A DNA stretch of 64,000 nt from Bacteroidales bacterium (lineage in GTDB: Bacteria; Bacteroidota; Bacteroidia; Bacteroidales; Tenuifilaceae): positions 1 through 64,000 of the forward strand of contig JAFGDZ010000039.1 of the NCBI GenBank assembly GCA_016931855.1, in the 5' to 3' direction. The stretch's first letter is position 1; every line of letters begins with the position of its first letter. The position numbers and the translations under genes are program-made. The notes beneath the pieces are model-generated. The model worked only from the letters and a program-made list of their open reading frames with translations, ran no database searches and was not told where the DNA came from. Below, one piece after another: positions 1 through 8,745 of this stretch.

Positions 1-2
1 CG

Positions 3-683
3 CCACGCGTATGGAAATCATCGGAACTGAAACCAGAAACATCAATAAGCTACAACTTATCTGCAGATTACTACGGCAATTGGATGCGTATTAGCACTAA
101 CCTTTTCCGCACAGATTTAAAAAATAAGATTGGCTTTACAGATGCAGATGCCAAGGTTTCTGCACTAGGTTATGATTATCAGTGGAAAAACATTGATGAT
201 GCTTTTGTTCAGGGAGTTGAGCTATCAATCATATCAAACATCAGCAATCAACTTGATGCGGGTATAGACTTTACCTTTAACCAAGGAGAGTATAAAAATT
301 CACGAGAAGATTGGGTAGGTACTCTCTACGAGAAAGATAGCAAGTATATCCCTCGTTTTGCGCAAACTACCGGGAATGTAAAAATTGAATACCGTCCAAA
401 AAACTGGATAATTACCGCAGCAGGATCATTCTATGGCTCAATGTACATCGATTATATGGCCGAAGAGAACCCTTCGCTTGCCAAGATTAAAAAAACTGAT
501 CCGTTTATGCTTTTCAACGCAAGAGTTTCAAGGCAAATTGGATGGGTAAAACTTTACGCAGGAGCCAATAATATTTTTGGGTACGTTCAGGACGAAAAAT
601 ATTTAGACGATGCAGCCTTCATGTACGCCCCTGTTTACGGAGCCATGTTTTACGCGGGAATTGCAATTCAAATAACACACTAA
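3..683 (+). CDS. TonB-dependent receptor, C-terminal part (5' end outside window)
   Basis: The frame is open from the first bases of the window and ends in TAA at 683, so about 226 C-terminal residues of a larger protein are seen. An ELKPETS motif followed by alternating aromatic/polar strands (YNLSADYYGNW, VQGVELSI, AGANNIFG) is typical of the last strands of TonB-dependent outer-membrane receptors, which import siderophores, cobalamin or glycans using TonB energy. The internal ATG at 84 is not the true start, because coding sequence continues upstream of it. The plug domain and any SusD partner are outside the window, so the substrate cannot be told. The protein ends in QITH rather than the usual terminal aromatic residue. 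Confidence 0.85.
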   Translation, partial: PRVWKSSELKPETSISYNLSADYYGNWMRISTNLFRTDLKNKIGFTDADAKVSALGYDYQWKNIDDAFVQGVELSIISNISNQLDAGIDFTFNQGEYKNSREDWVGTLYEKDSKYIPRFAQTTGNVKIEYRPKNWIITAAGSFYGSMYIDYMAEENPSLAKIKKTDPFMLFNARVSRQIGWVKLYAGANNIFGYVQDEKYLDDAAFMYAPVYGAMFYAGIAIQITH

Positions 684-1095
684 CCAACACTAGCCTCGTA
701 TTCAATATAATACAATATGATTGTCCGCTATCATGCCTAAAATGCCTAGTATCATTGTAAAGCACACGTATTCTAAGGGCTTAACTTTTGTAATAAGCTG
801 ATTATGTGTATTTATCTTTATTATAAAGTATGATTCTAGCGTTAGATGTAACTTTATTAATAGGCTTAGGTCTTTAGCAGACAATCATTAAAACAAATAA
901 AGTTAAGGCCTTAGATAAGTGTTTTTTTGTTGATTTAACTTGAATTTAGCATTTTACCAATAAAACGAGGGTATCCAAAAAGCAATGGACACCCTCGTTT
1001 TATTAATCTGCCTATAAAAGCTTAAGAAACTACCTTTGCATAAACTAGCTGTTAGATCATTCTCCCCAATCAGCCCTCAATACAACAAAGCTCTC
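684..1095. other. Intergenic gap between convergent genes
   Basis: This gap of 412 bases separates the TonB receptor end from the end of the sensor gene on the other strand. It is A/T-rich. Apart from the terminator hairpin at 962-1001 I see no gene; a 60-codon minus-strand frame at 702-884 has no protein-like features. Confidence 0.6.
962..1001. terminator. Bidirectional rho-independent terminator
   Basis: A perfect 11-bp stem pairs AAAACGAGGGT (962-972) with ACCCTCGTTTT (991-1001). A-tract and T-tract flanks let it work in both directions. It lies between the convergent receptor and sensor genes. Confidence 0.8.
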
Positions 1096-3399
1096 TTACT
1101 TAAACTCATCAATATCGTAAGCCAATTTCAGAATTTTATAAACCCGGCCATCGCCGTCGGATATTGGAACGTAGGTTTCAAGGAAAACAAGCTCCTTATC
1201 GCCAAACTTATGCTTAACCTTCATTTTCTGGCTAAATCCAGATTTAAGGGTTGCCCAAAACTGGTTGTACTCCTTTTTCTGCTTTTCGGACATCTCTATG
1301 TTTGCAGTATGATGGGATCCCACAAGCTGCTCTCGAGCAACGCCAACCCTATGCAGGAAGCTATCGTTAACCGATATTATGTTGCCATTCATATCGTACT
1401 CAATAACAAAGGCCGAAGAGTTAAGGGATGAAACAAACTCCTCCATTTCCGAGGCCTTACGTGCAGCCTCTTCCTGGGTTGCTTGCAGCTCTTCCATATT
1501 CTGGCGCATTTCCTCTTCCTGTGCAGCCATCTCCTCTGCCTGCTGCTGCGATTGCTCTAGTAGGTAACGGGTGCGTGCATTAATTCGTACAGCAAGAATT
1601 GTAGAGGCAATGCTCTCCGCAACCTTCTCTAGGAACTCTATTTCAAATGGTTCTAAAATCTTGAACGATGCCATTTCAATAACACCCAGCACCTGCTCCT
1701 CATGCTTTAGGGGAACAAGAACAACGCAACGCGGATTTGCACTGCCCAAACCAGAGGTTATCTCCACGTACTCATCGGGAACCTCGGTTATGAATATGGT
1801 TTCGCGCTCAAGCGCACAAGCACCAACAAGACCTTCTCCCTTTTCAATTCGCTTAGTTAGGAACTTTTTCCTATCCCAAGCAAAGGTAGATACTAGCTCA
1901 AAATGCTCATCGTTCTTATCCTCGTCGTTTAGAAGGAAAATACCACCTTGATTAGCTCCTACGTACTTAACCAAGTTACGAGTAACCTCATCGCTTAGCA
2001 TTTGCAGGTCGCTATTATTGCGTCTAAGCACATCGGCAAACAGCGCAAAACCTTCATTTGCCCAAGTGCGTTTAAGGTCTTCCTGCTTACGTAGTGCCTC
2101 CTCCTCGTTAGCACGCTTAAGGCTCTGCTGCATCTCAATAAGCGACTTGCCCAAAACATCCGATTGGCTAAGAAGCTCCAGTTCACTATCAAGTGCACCT
2201 TGCTCAATATCCCTAGCAAAAAGGGTTTTATTTCTTAGCCCTTCTATAGAGATATTAAGGGCTTTGCCCATTTGCTCAATCTCGTCGCCAGAATCAATTA
2301 GTATCGCCATGCTCTCGTCTATCTCTCCCTTCGATAGCCTATTAAGCACATTTGTTAGGCTTGCGATGGGCTTAGTTACATTGTTCGAAACAAATATTAA
2401 AACAAAAATGAGAATTAGTAGCCCTACAATACCTACCAGTAATGAGATTAGCAGGTTTTGATTTGCACTGGCCAAAATAACATCAACAGGAATAACAAGC
2501 GCTAGAGACCATGGAGAGGGAATGTAACCAGGCTTAATGGGCGAAAAGATAACTAGGTACTCCTTCCCCTTTTCGTCGAAACGTGTAAAGGTAAACTCCT
2601 CGCCTTTTTGAACCTTTTCACCAATCTGGTTCTTTTCAAAATCGGCAGCCCAAATATCGGCAAGGTTTTTATTTATAAGCTCTGTATCAAAATGCCCTGC
2701 AATTAACGATTTATTGGATACAATAAATGCGTAGCTTCCTTCTACTGGCTTAACCCCCGATACCAATTCCTGCAAGGATTCAAGGCTCACATCCAAACCA
2801 ACCAGCCCCATATACCGGCCGTTAATGGTAACAGGTGAGCTTATTGTTGTCATTAGCACTACTTCGGCTTTACCTCTTAGCCCCTCATCAAAGTATGGTT
2901 CCCAAAGGTTCTCTACACCACCCTTTTTAAAGCCTCCGTATAGGTTTGGGTCGCCATCAACGCTTCGGGTTTCGGTAACATGCTTAAGCTGTCCACCTTC
3001 GCGCCAAACGGTATTAACAAACCTACCATAGTCCTTTGTATAGCCAGGAACGTAGCCGTAAAACTCCCAGCTATCCCAAATTGAATAAACATGAGGATTA
3101 GCATCAAGAACGGGGTAGTACATCTCAAGAAAAAGCTTTTGCCACTGCTCTACTGGCATTTTCTGATAAATAGAAAATGCTTGAGTTAGCGTACGTGTAA
3201 GCGCTAAGTCGCGCTCAAAGCCACTTTCTACATCTTTTGCTGCTTCGCGAGCGGTTAGTATAGCGTTCTTGTTGGCATCGGCAAGCATGGCCTGCCTCGA
3301 CGACATTACAATATACCCAATTGCTACTACGTAAAGGAATGCTGAAGTAGTTAAAACAAAAAGGATGATCTTTTGGCGAATTTTTAATCTAAGCTTCAT
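1096..3399 (-). CDS. Membrane sensor: Cache-HAMP-GAF-PAS protein with no output domain
   Basis: This 767-residue protein has a TM helix at about 11-31, a periplasmic double-Cache-like ligand domain (about 35-300), a second TM (about 316-340), a HAMP linker (about 337-390), a GAF domain (about 450-600), a Glu/Gln-rich coiled coil (about 603-650) and a C-terminal PAS domain (about 652-767). I see no histidine-kinase, GGDEF, PP2C or methyl-accepting domain, so it probably signals through protein contacts or as a partner of another sensor. Family knowledge suggests the Cache domain binds a small metabolite and GAF/PAS bind a cofactor or second ligand; neither can be named. The ATG start fits the first TM helix. 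It is monocistronic, with a gap of 380 bases to the divergent phosphatase gene. Confidence 0.85.
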   Translation of the reverse strand: MKLRLKIRQKIILFVLTTSAFLYVVAIGYIVMSSRQAMLADANKNAILTAREAAKDVESGFERDLALTRTLTQAFSIYQKMPVEQWQKLFLEMYYPVLDANPHVYSIWDSWEFYGYVPGYTKDYGRFVNTVWREGGQLKHVTETRSVDGDPNLYGGFKKGGVENLWEPYFDEGLRGKAEVVLMTTISSPVTINGRYMGLVGLDVSLESLQELVSGVKPVEGSYAFIVSNKSLIAGHFDTELINKNLADIWAADFEKNQIGEKVQKGEEFTFTRFDEKGKEYLVIFSPIKPGYIPSPWSLALVIPVDVILASANQNLLISLLVGIVGLLILIFVLIFVSNNVTKPIASLTNVLNRLSKGEIDESMAILIDSGDEIEQMGKALNISIEGLRNKTLFARDIEQGALDSELELLSQSDVLGKSLIEMQQSLKRANEEEALRKQEDLKRTWANEGFALFADVLRRNNSDLQMLSDEVTRNLVKYVGANQGGIFLLNDEDKNDEHFELVSTFAWDRKKFLTKRIEKGEGLVGACALERETIFITEVPDEYVEITSGLGSANPRCVVLVPLKHEEQVLGVIEMASFKILEPFEIEFLEKVAESIASTILAVRINARTRYLLEQSQQQAEEMAAQEEEMRQNMEELQATQEEAARKASEMEEFVSSLNSSAFVIEYDMNGNIISVNDSFLHRVGVAREQLVGSHHTANIEMSEKQKKEYNQFWATLKSGFSQKMKVKHKFGDKELVFLETYVPISDGDGRVYKILKLAYDIDEFK

Positions 3400-3779
3400 G
3401 GACTCTAATTTTTTCGACCTTTAAACTTAGTTCATTTTTAGAAATAACACAATGATAGCATAACTTTAATCCTACTTTATCACCTGATTGAAACATAATT
3501 ACTTGTTTGCTAATACCTGAAGCAATAACCTTTGACCTATTTTTAACAAGGAGTTTTTAAATTGGCTCAGGCCAAACTTGTTTACACAAAAAAGGAAGTG
3601 CGCTCAAATAAATTAGGATCAACCACTTACAATCAATTCAGATAAAAAAACAGGGACTACTTGTTCTAATCATCTTTTTTTCAGAATATTACAAGGCAGA
3701 ATAGCACATTATAGCTCCAATAAAGCAGCCCCTACACACTGCTTTATCGGACTTCTATTTCATTATAATAACACGCAGC
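3400..3779. promoter_or_regulatory. Divergent intergenic region of two sensory genes
   Basis: This gap of 380 A/T-rich bases must hold the promoters for the Cache sensor (minus) and the propeller phosphatase (plus). I could not place a convincing -33/-7 pair. The visible structure is a 9-bp inverted repeat, ATAAAGCAG (3720-3728) with CTGCTTTAT (3739-3747), about 30 bases before the plus-strand start. It could be a leader hairpin or an operator. Confidence 0.35.
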
Positions 3780-6700
3780 ATGAACCGGTTTAAGAATTTT
3801 GTTCTACTCCTAATACTCATCTTTACTGCAACCGTATATCCAGTTACAACCCAAGCGCAGCAGGGCATACCCTATACATCTAACTTTCAGATACCCGATA
3901 ACATAAAAGGGAGAACGCTTCAAATTACTGAGGATGATAAGGGAACCATTTACCTGCTTAACAATAAAGGGCTATACACATTTGACGGTTTTCAGTGGGA
4001 TATAGTATTTAAAGGGGAACGCCCGCTCTCATTTGCTATAAATAAGCACATAATAATTAGCACAGAAAAAGGGCTCTACTTTATAAATAGGGAAACAAGC
4101 AAGCCGCAAACAGTACAGCCTATTACAGATACAACATACGATTACTACCACAAACTAATCCACTCGCAGGAAAAGATTATTGCCATAGGAACGCAAACCG
4201 TATCGGAAATAGACGTTAGCAACGAGGCTAAAGCAACGCCCATATATAGCATTAACGATAGTACCCAAATACTTACAGATGCTTTCTATATTGGCAAAAA
4301 CCTTTTTATTGTTAGCAATCAGAGCAGCATACACAAAGTTGAAAGCACTAAGGCAACGCGCATTAAAATGCCGAAGGAGCTAAATAATGTAAACATACTT
4401 TTCCCTAGTCAGCAGGGGGTATTTATTGCTGATAGCAAAGGGAACCTGTTTGAGTTCAACGGAAATCAGTTTAAAAGGATAGGCATAAGCGACCAAGATT
4501 TTGTAAAAGAGAGCATCATTACAGCAGGAATTGCCATTAATGAGCAAACCATTGCTCTCTCCACCCAGCTGGGTGGATGCATTGTTATAAACATTAAAAC
4601 GGGCAAAACAAAGCATGTACTAAACTACGAAACAGGCCTACCCGATGATGAAATACAAACCGTTGGTAAGGATGTAAACGGAGGCTTATGGATAGCTCAT
4701 GGGATGGGTATATCGAGGGTAGATTTAAGCCTTCCCATTGAGACCATAAATCATATAAGGGGGCTTTCTGGTTATATCTTATCTGCAACAAATAGTAATG
4801 GAAGCTACTACGTTGGAACTAGTGAAGGACTTTTTGTTTTGGAAGAACAAAAAACGTTTAAGGAGATTACCGTTAAAAGAACCCCTAAAACCGAGAAATC
4901 GGCTGAACCAGCAGCAGTACAAACACCCCAAAATGAGAAGCAAACCGAAACGGAACAGCCCAACGCTAAGAAAAAACGGTTTTTTGGCAGATTGTGGCAA
5001 AAAATAACCTCATCGGAAGCTGTAAATGAGAAGGATACCACACCCCCCAGCCTAAATCCCGCTGCGCTAACCCAAAGCAAGACAGAAAAACCAGAGAAGG
5101 CACAGCACAAGAAAGTGCTTAAGCTGCAATCTGTTGAATATTTTTATAAAAAAATTGAGCCGCTCAACGGCAAATGCACTCACCTTTTACTTTTTAACAA
5201 CCAGCTACTTGCAGGAACATCAACGGGACTTTACTTGGTATCGGGGGGCACAGCAAAAACGGTACTACCCAGTACACAAATTAACGCAATTAGAATTACT
5301 AAGAGTAACGGCATAATAGTTTCTGCCAATAGTAGCCTCTACGCCATTTCTAGCACGTATCAGTCTAATCATATCCACAATTTTGGGAACGAGCAAATAA
5401 AATCGATAGCCGAGCATAACGATAAGAGCCTAATTATTACCACCGAAACAAAGGTTTACTATGTAAAAGCAAATAATGGCAAGCCCCCTTTTATATCGTC
5501 ATATGAGCTTCCAGCAACTGAGCACAACACACCTATCGCATTTAACATCGGGAATACCGCTTACCTACTTCTAACCGGAGACATTTACCAGCTAACCAAT
5601 AACGATACCTTTAAACGCGACACCTCTATTACAAAAAAAGCAGTAACCAGTATTATTGCAGGACAAACAGATGCTTGGCTACATACCCAGAACGGATGGA
5701 TACACAAATCGGCAACCAATGAGAAGTTAGGTAATGCAGCACCCCTGATAGGGTTGTTTGATAAAATTACCTCCATTTACAGCAGCAGCAAGCAGCTGGT
5801 TCTGGTTAGTAATAACAGCCAAATAGTACTAATACAAAATCCAACCCAAAGCCATATAGCAAGCAACCTCCCGCTATTTATTAAACAGATACTCGATTAC
5901 AACGGAGCCTTACTACACCCCAACCATATAAGCCTATCTAAGGAACAAAGCGCAATAACCATTAGAGTATCGGCACCATTTTTCCTAAAGGAGCAATCTA
6001 CCCAATTCCAGTTTATTATAGAGGGGCTTATGAGGCGGTGGTCCGACTGGAACACCACCCCAGCCATTGAGCTACCCTACCTCCCATCCGGAGAGTACAC
6101 CATAAAGGTTAGAGCAAGAGATGCGCTACAGCGCGAGAGCAACATTATTCCACTATCAATTTACATACAGCCACAATTTTGGGAAACACCCTGGTTTATT
6201 GCACTTTGCATTCTATTTATTGCAATTGCCGTATTCATACTTATGAAGCTAAGGGAACGCCAACTTAGGATAGAACGCGACCTACTGGAGAAAAAGGTAA
6301 AGGAACGCACTGCCACCATAGTCAAACAAAACCAGGAACTTAACCTACAAAAGGATGAGCTGGCAATACAAAATAAGGAGATACTTCAACAAAAGGAGGA
6401 GATAGAAACACAACGCGACGAAATTGAGCTGCAACGCGACCAAATCGTAAAACAAAACGAGGAAATAACCCAAAGCATTGTTTACGCAAAACGAATACAA
6501 ACCGCGGCAATGCCCAAGAAGGATAGTATAAGCAAGCTGCTGCCAGAACATTTTGTGCTGTTTATGCCACGCGATATTGTTAGTGGCGACTTTTACTGGA
6601 CAGCACAAAAGGGCTGCAAAACCATAATTGCTGCTGCCGACTGTACAGGGCATGGCGTACCGGGTGCTTTTATGAGCATGCTTGGACTATCGTTTCTAAA

Positions 6701-7229
6701 CGATATTGTTACTCGCAACCAGGAAACCCAACCCGCTTTGATACTTAATACCCTGAGGGAGTATATAAAAACAACACTCGCGCAAAAAGGAACTGAGGGC
6801 GATAACAAGGACGGAATGGATATTGCCATTTGCGTTATTGATTACTGCGAGCAAACCATTGAATTTGCTGGAGCCTATAACCCATTATACTACATCCAGA
6901 ATGGAATTTTTAATGAGATTAAAGGCGACAAAATGCCTGTGGGCATTCACGTTAAGGAAAAGGCCGTGTTTACAAACCACACGATAACCAGTAAGGGGAT
7001 TGACATGATTTACCTTTTCTCCGATGGGTTTGTTGACCAATTTGGAGGAGAGCGCAATAGCAAATTCATGTCGAAGCGATTTAAAGAGCTGCTTACCAAC
7101 ATACATAAGATGCCTGTTAAGGAGCAGCATAGGGTTCTGAAAGAATCATTTGACAAGTGGAAAGGCGACAACGATCAGGTTGATGACGTGCTAATTTTTG
7201 GTATCAGAATTAGCGATACAAGAGAGTGA
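3780..7229 (+). CDS. Beta-propeller sensor with SpoIIE/PP2C phosphatase output
   Basis: The 1149-residue protein has a signal peptide (about 1-26, ending TQAQQ) and a long periplasmic beta-propeller region of the two-component-regulator type. A Y_Y_Y-type Ig domain (about 740-798), a TM helix (about 800-824), a long Gln/Glu/Lys coiled coil (about 825-900) and a C-terminal SpoIIE PP2C Ser/Thr phosphatase (about 905-1149) follow. PP2C metal-binding motifs are present: PRDIVSGDFYW, ADCTGHGVPGAF, SDGFVDQFGG and DDVLIFG. Hybrid two-component sensors of Bacteroidetes share this periplasmic design but carry a kinase; here the output is a phosphatase, expected to act on an anti-sigma-antagonist or SiaC-like protein. 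Odd feature: a low-complexity Lys/Glu/Pro/Thr-rich stretch (about 360-446) interrupts the propeller. Confidence 0.88.
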   Translation: MNRFKNFVLLLILIFTATVYPVTTQAQQGIPYTSNFQIPDNIKGRTLQITEDDKGTIYLLNNKGLYTFDGFQWDIVFKGERPLSFAINKHIIISTEKGLYFINRETSKPQTVQPITDTTYDYYHKLIHSQEKIIAIGTQTVSEIDVSNEAKATPIYSINDSTQILTDAFYIGKNLFIVSNQSSIHKVESTKATRIKMPKELNNVNILFPSQQGVFIADSKGNLFEFNGNQFKRIGISDQDFVKESIITAGIAINEQTIALSTQLGGCIVINIKTGKTKHVLNYETGLPDDEIQTVGKDVNGGLWIAHGMGISRVDLSLPIETINHIRGLSGYILSATNSNGSYYVGTSEGLFVLEEQKTFKEITVKRTPKTEKSAEPAAVQTPQNEKQTETEQPNAKKKRFFGRLWQKITSSEAVNEKDTTPPSLNPAALTQSKTEKPEKAQHKKVLKLQSVEYFYKKIEPLNGKCTHLLLFNNQLLAGTSTGLYLVSGGTAKTVLPSTQINAIRITKSNGIIVSANSSLYAISSTYQSNHIHNFGNEQIKSIAEHNDKSLIITTETKVYYVKANNGKPPFISSYELPATEHNTPIAFNIGNTAYLLLTGDIYQLTNNDTFKRDTSITKKAVTSIIAGQTDAWLHTQNGWIHKSATNEKLGNAAPLIGLFDKITSIYSSSKQLVLVSNNSQIVLIQNPTQSHIASNLPLFIKQILDYNGALLHPNHISLSKEQSAITIRVSAPFFLKEQSTQFQFIIEGLMRRWSDWNTTPAIELPYLPSGEYTIKVRARDALQRESNIIPLSIYIQPQFWETPWFIALCILFIAIAVFILMKLRERQLRIERDLLEKKVKERTATIVKQNQELNLQKDELAIQNKEILQQKEEIETQRDEIELQRDQIVKQNEEITQSIVYAKRIQTAAMPKKDSISKLLPEHFVLFMPRDIVSGDFYWTAQKGCKTIIAAADCTGHGVPGAFMSMLGLSFLNDIVTRNQETQPALILNTLREYIKTTLAQKGTEGDNKDGMDIAICVIDYCEQTIEFAGAYNPLYYIQNGIFNEIKGDKMPVGIHVKEKAVFTNHTITSKGIDMIYLFSDGFVDQFGGERNSKFMSKRFKELLTNIHKMPVKEQHRVLKESFDKWKGDNDQVDDVLIFGIRISDTRE

Positions 7230-7243
7230 TATAAAGCGAAGTA

Positions 7244-7273
7244 TTGACTTTACTTTTATATTTAGTATCTTTA
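7244..7273 (+). promoter_or_regulatory. Candidate Bacteroidetes-type promoter
   Basis: TTG at 7244-7246 is followed after 19 bp by TATCTTTA (7266-7273), one base from the TAnnTTTG consensus. It would give a leader of about 120 bases for the small membrane-protein gene starting at 7398. Confidence 0.4.
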
Positions 7274-7397
7274 GTATTGTTTTTTCATTTTGATTTCTGG
7301 GCATAACCACACCAAAAGTAGGTACTGCTACACTAAGCGCAAATACGTTAGCACCTAACTACTTTAGCGTAAAAAATGATTGTAAAACTATTTTATT

Positions 7398-7832
7398 ATG
7401 AAGGGGTTAAACAGACTTGCATTTGGCTTGTACCTTGCAGCAACAAGCCTTGCTTTTATCTCAATGATATCAAACGTATTAACTCTATCGTCCCTACACT
7501 GGCTTAAAGCTAGCATGCTAGTACTAATCCTTTTTTATGTTCCTATTGTGATGTTTCCTCACGGTAAGTTTTTGCTACAAACTATGAATTTGGGGGGGCG
7601 CATTATTCTTACCATACTCATTGGAGCTATATTCCTTATGTCCCTAATTTGGGGAACCACCAGCTGGTTTGGGGAGCCTAATTTTTACCTTGGGGTACTT
7701 TCTTTTCTAGCAGGATTAGCCATGTTAATGCTGCTACATCCAATAAAATCAGTTAAATATCAACTTTTTAGTATTCTAGCGCTATTCTTTGCAGTACTAC
7801 TAACAAGCCACATACTAAACGGCACGCTTTAA
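7398..7832 (+). CDS. Small integral membrane protein, function unknown
   Basis: This 144-residue protein is almost wholly hydrophobic, with four to five predicted TM helices (about 5-27, 33-50, 62-82, 90-112, 117-137). No charged catalytic motif or family signature is recognisable. The ATG at 7398 gives a normal N-terminal helix. It lies just upstream of the PAP2 phosphatase (26-base gap), so the two may be co-transcribed and act at the envelope. I do not recognise the family. Confidence 0.65.
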   Translation: MKGLNRLAFGLYLAATSLAFISMISNVLTLSSLHWLKASMLVLILFYVPIVMFPHGKFLLQTMNLGGRIILTILIGAIFLMSLIWGTTSWFGEPNFYLGVLSFLAGLAMLMLLHPIKSVKYQLFSILALFFAVLLTSHILNGTL

Positions 7833-7858
7833 ATACATGAGTTGCAGCACATGCACCT

Positions 7859-8686
7859 ATGAACCATTGCCTTAAAAAGACATCCCTATTACTCGTTATT
7901 GCCATACTTGTTTGTGCGCAGCATTCTCTTTCGCAAGAGAAAACATTTCCCTATAAGCTTAAATTAGAAACGGAAATTCCAATTATTGCTACTGGACTTG
8001 GGCTTACTGCAATCAACCGCTACGCAATAAAGGAACCACTGCCACTAACAGCCACTCAAATATACGACCTCAGCGCCTCTAGTATAAATGGCTTTGACAG
8101 GATATCTACAAAAAAATTCTCCAGCAAAGCGGAGAGCACTAGCGACTTTGCTCGAAACGCACTGTTTATTGTGCCCGTAACACTTGGCCTAAAACCTTTG
8201 CTTAACAAGGAGTGGCAACAGGTTTTAACCCTGTCGGTTCTATACATGGAAACGGTTTACCTTAGCAGGGAGTTCACGGCGCTAACCAAAAACACGTTTA
8301 AACGCAAACGCCCATACCTGTACAACCAGTCGCTCACACTTACCCAGAAACAGGAGCTATTTGACGAGGGAAGCCCACAAAAATCGTTTGTATCGGGGCA
8401 TACATCAATAGCGTTTTGCTCTGCTGTGTTTCTGTCAACCGTTTATACCGACTTATATGGCAAAAGCGGATACTCCACTCTAATATGGGTTTCCAGCCTA
8501 TCGGCTGCAACGCTTGTGGGTTACCTTAGAATTGAGTCTGGCATGCACTTCCCGTCCGATGTGCTTGCAGGCGCCGCCTTAGGGAGCATTATTGGCTATG
8601 CCGTTCCCCGCATGCACAAGCAGAGTAGTAGCAGGGTAAACCTAACGTTAGCGGGTAACTTTGCCCAGCTAACCCTTCGCTTTTAA
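7859..8686 (+). CDS. PAP2-family membrane phosphatase (type 2 phosphatidic acid phosphatase)
   Basis: The 275-residue protein starts with a signal-like segment ending in SLSQ. All three PAP2 signatures are visible: KNTFKRKRP (K-x6-RP), FVSGHTS (the SGH core, with V in place of the usual P) and RIESGMHFPSD (R-x5-H-x3-D). These supply the nucleophilic His and phosphate-binding residues. Members dephosphorylate lipid phosphates such as phosphatidic acid, lipid A 1-phosphate or undecaprenyl pyrophosphate. The exact lipid cannot be told here. It follows a small membrane protein, and a terminator comes 4 bases after the stop. Confidence 0.9.
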   Translation: MNHCLKKTSLLLVIAILVCAQHSLSQEKTFPYKLKLETEIPIIATGLGLTAINRYAIKEPLPLTATQIYDLSASSINGFDRISTKKFSSKAESTSDFARNALFIVPVTLGLKPLLNKEWQQVLTLSVLYMETVYLSREFTALTKNTFKRKRPYLYNQSLTLTQKQELFDEGSPQKSFVSGHTSIAFCSAVFLSTVYTDLYGKSGYSTLIWVSSLSAATLVGYLRIESGMHFPSDVLAGAALGSIIGYAVPRMHKQSSSRVNLTLAGNFAQLTLRF

Positions 8687-8690
8687 CAAA

Positions 8691-8718
8691 AAACGATGCC
8701 CTGTATAGAGCATCGTTT
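8691..8718. terminator. Bidirectional terminator between convergent genes
   Basis: The 9-bp stem AAACGATGC (8691-8699) / GCATCGTTT (8710-8718) has a 10-base loop and A/T flanks. It lies between the PAP2 gene and the thioredoxin-like gene. Confidence 0.75.
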
Positions 8719-8745
8719 CAAGCAAATCAGTCAATAGCAAAGATT

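Noticed and set aside
702-884. 60-codon minus-strand open frame
   Set aside because: No homology pattern, low-complexity composition, and it lies in a gap next to a terminator.
1036-1431. 131-codon plus-strand frame antisense to the Cache sensor
   Set aside because: It is a shadow of the sensor gene's own coding frame, with no independent features.
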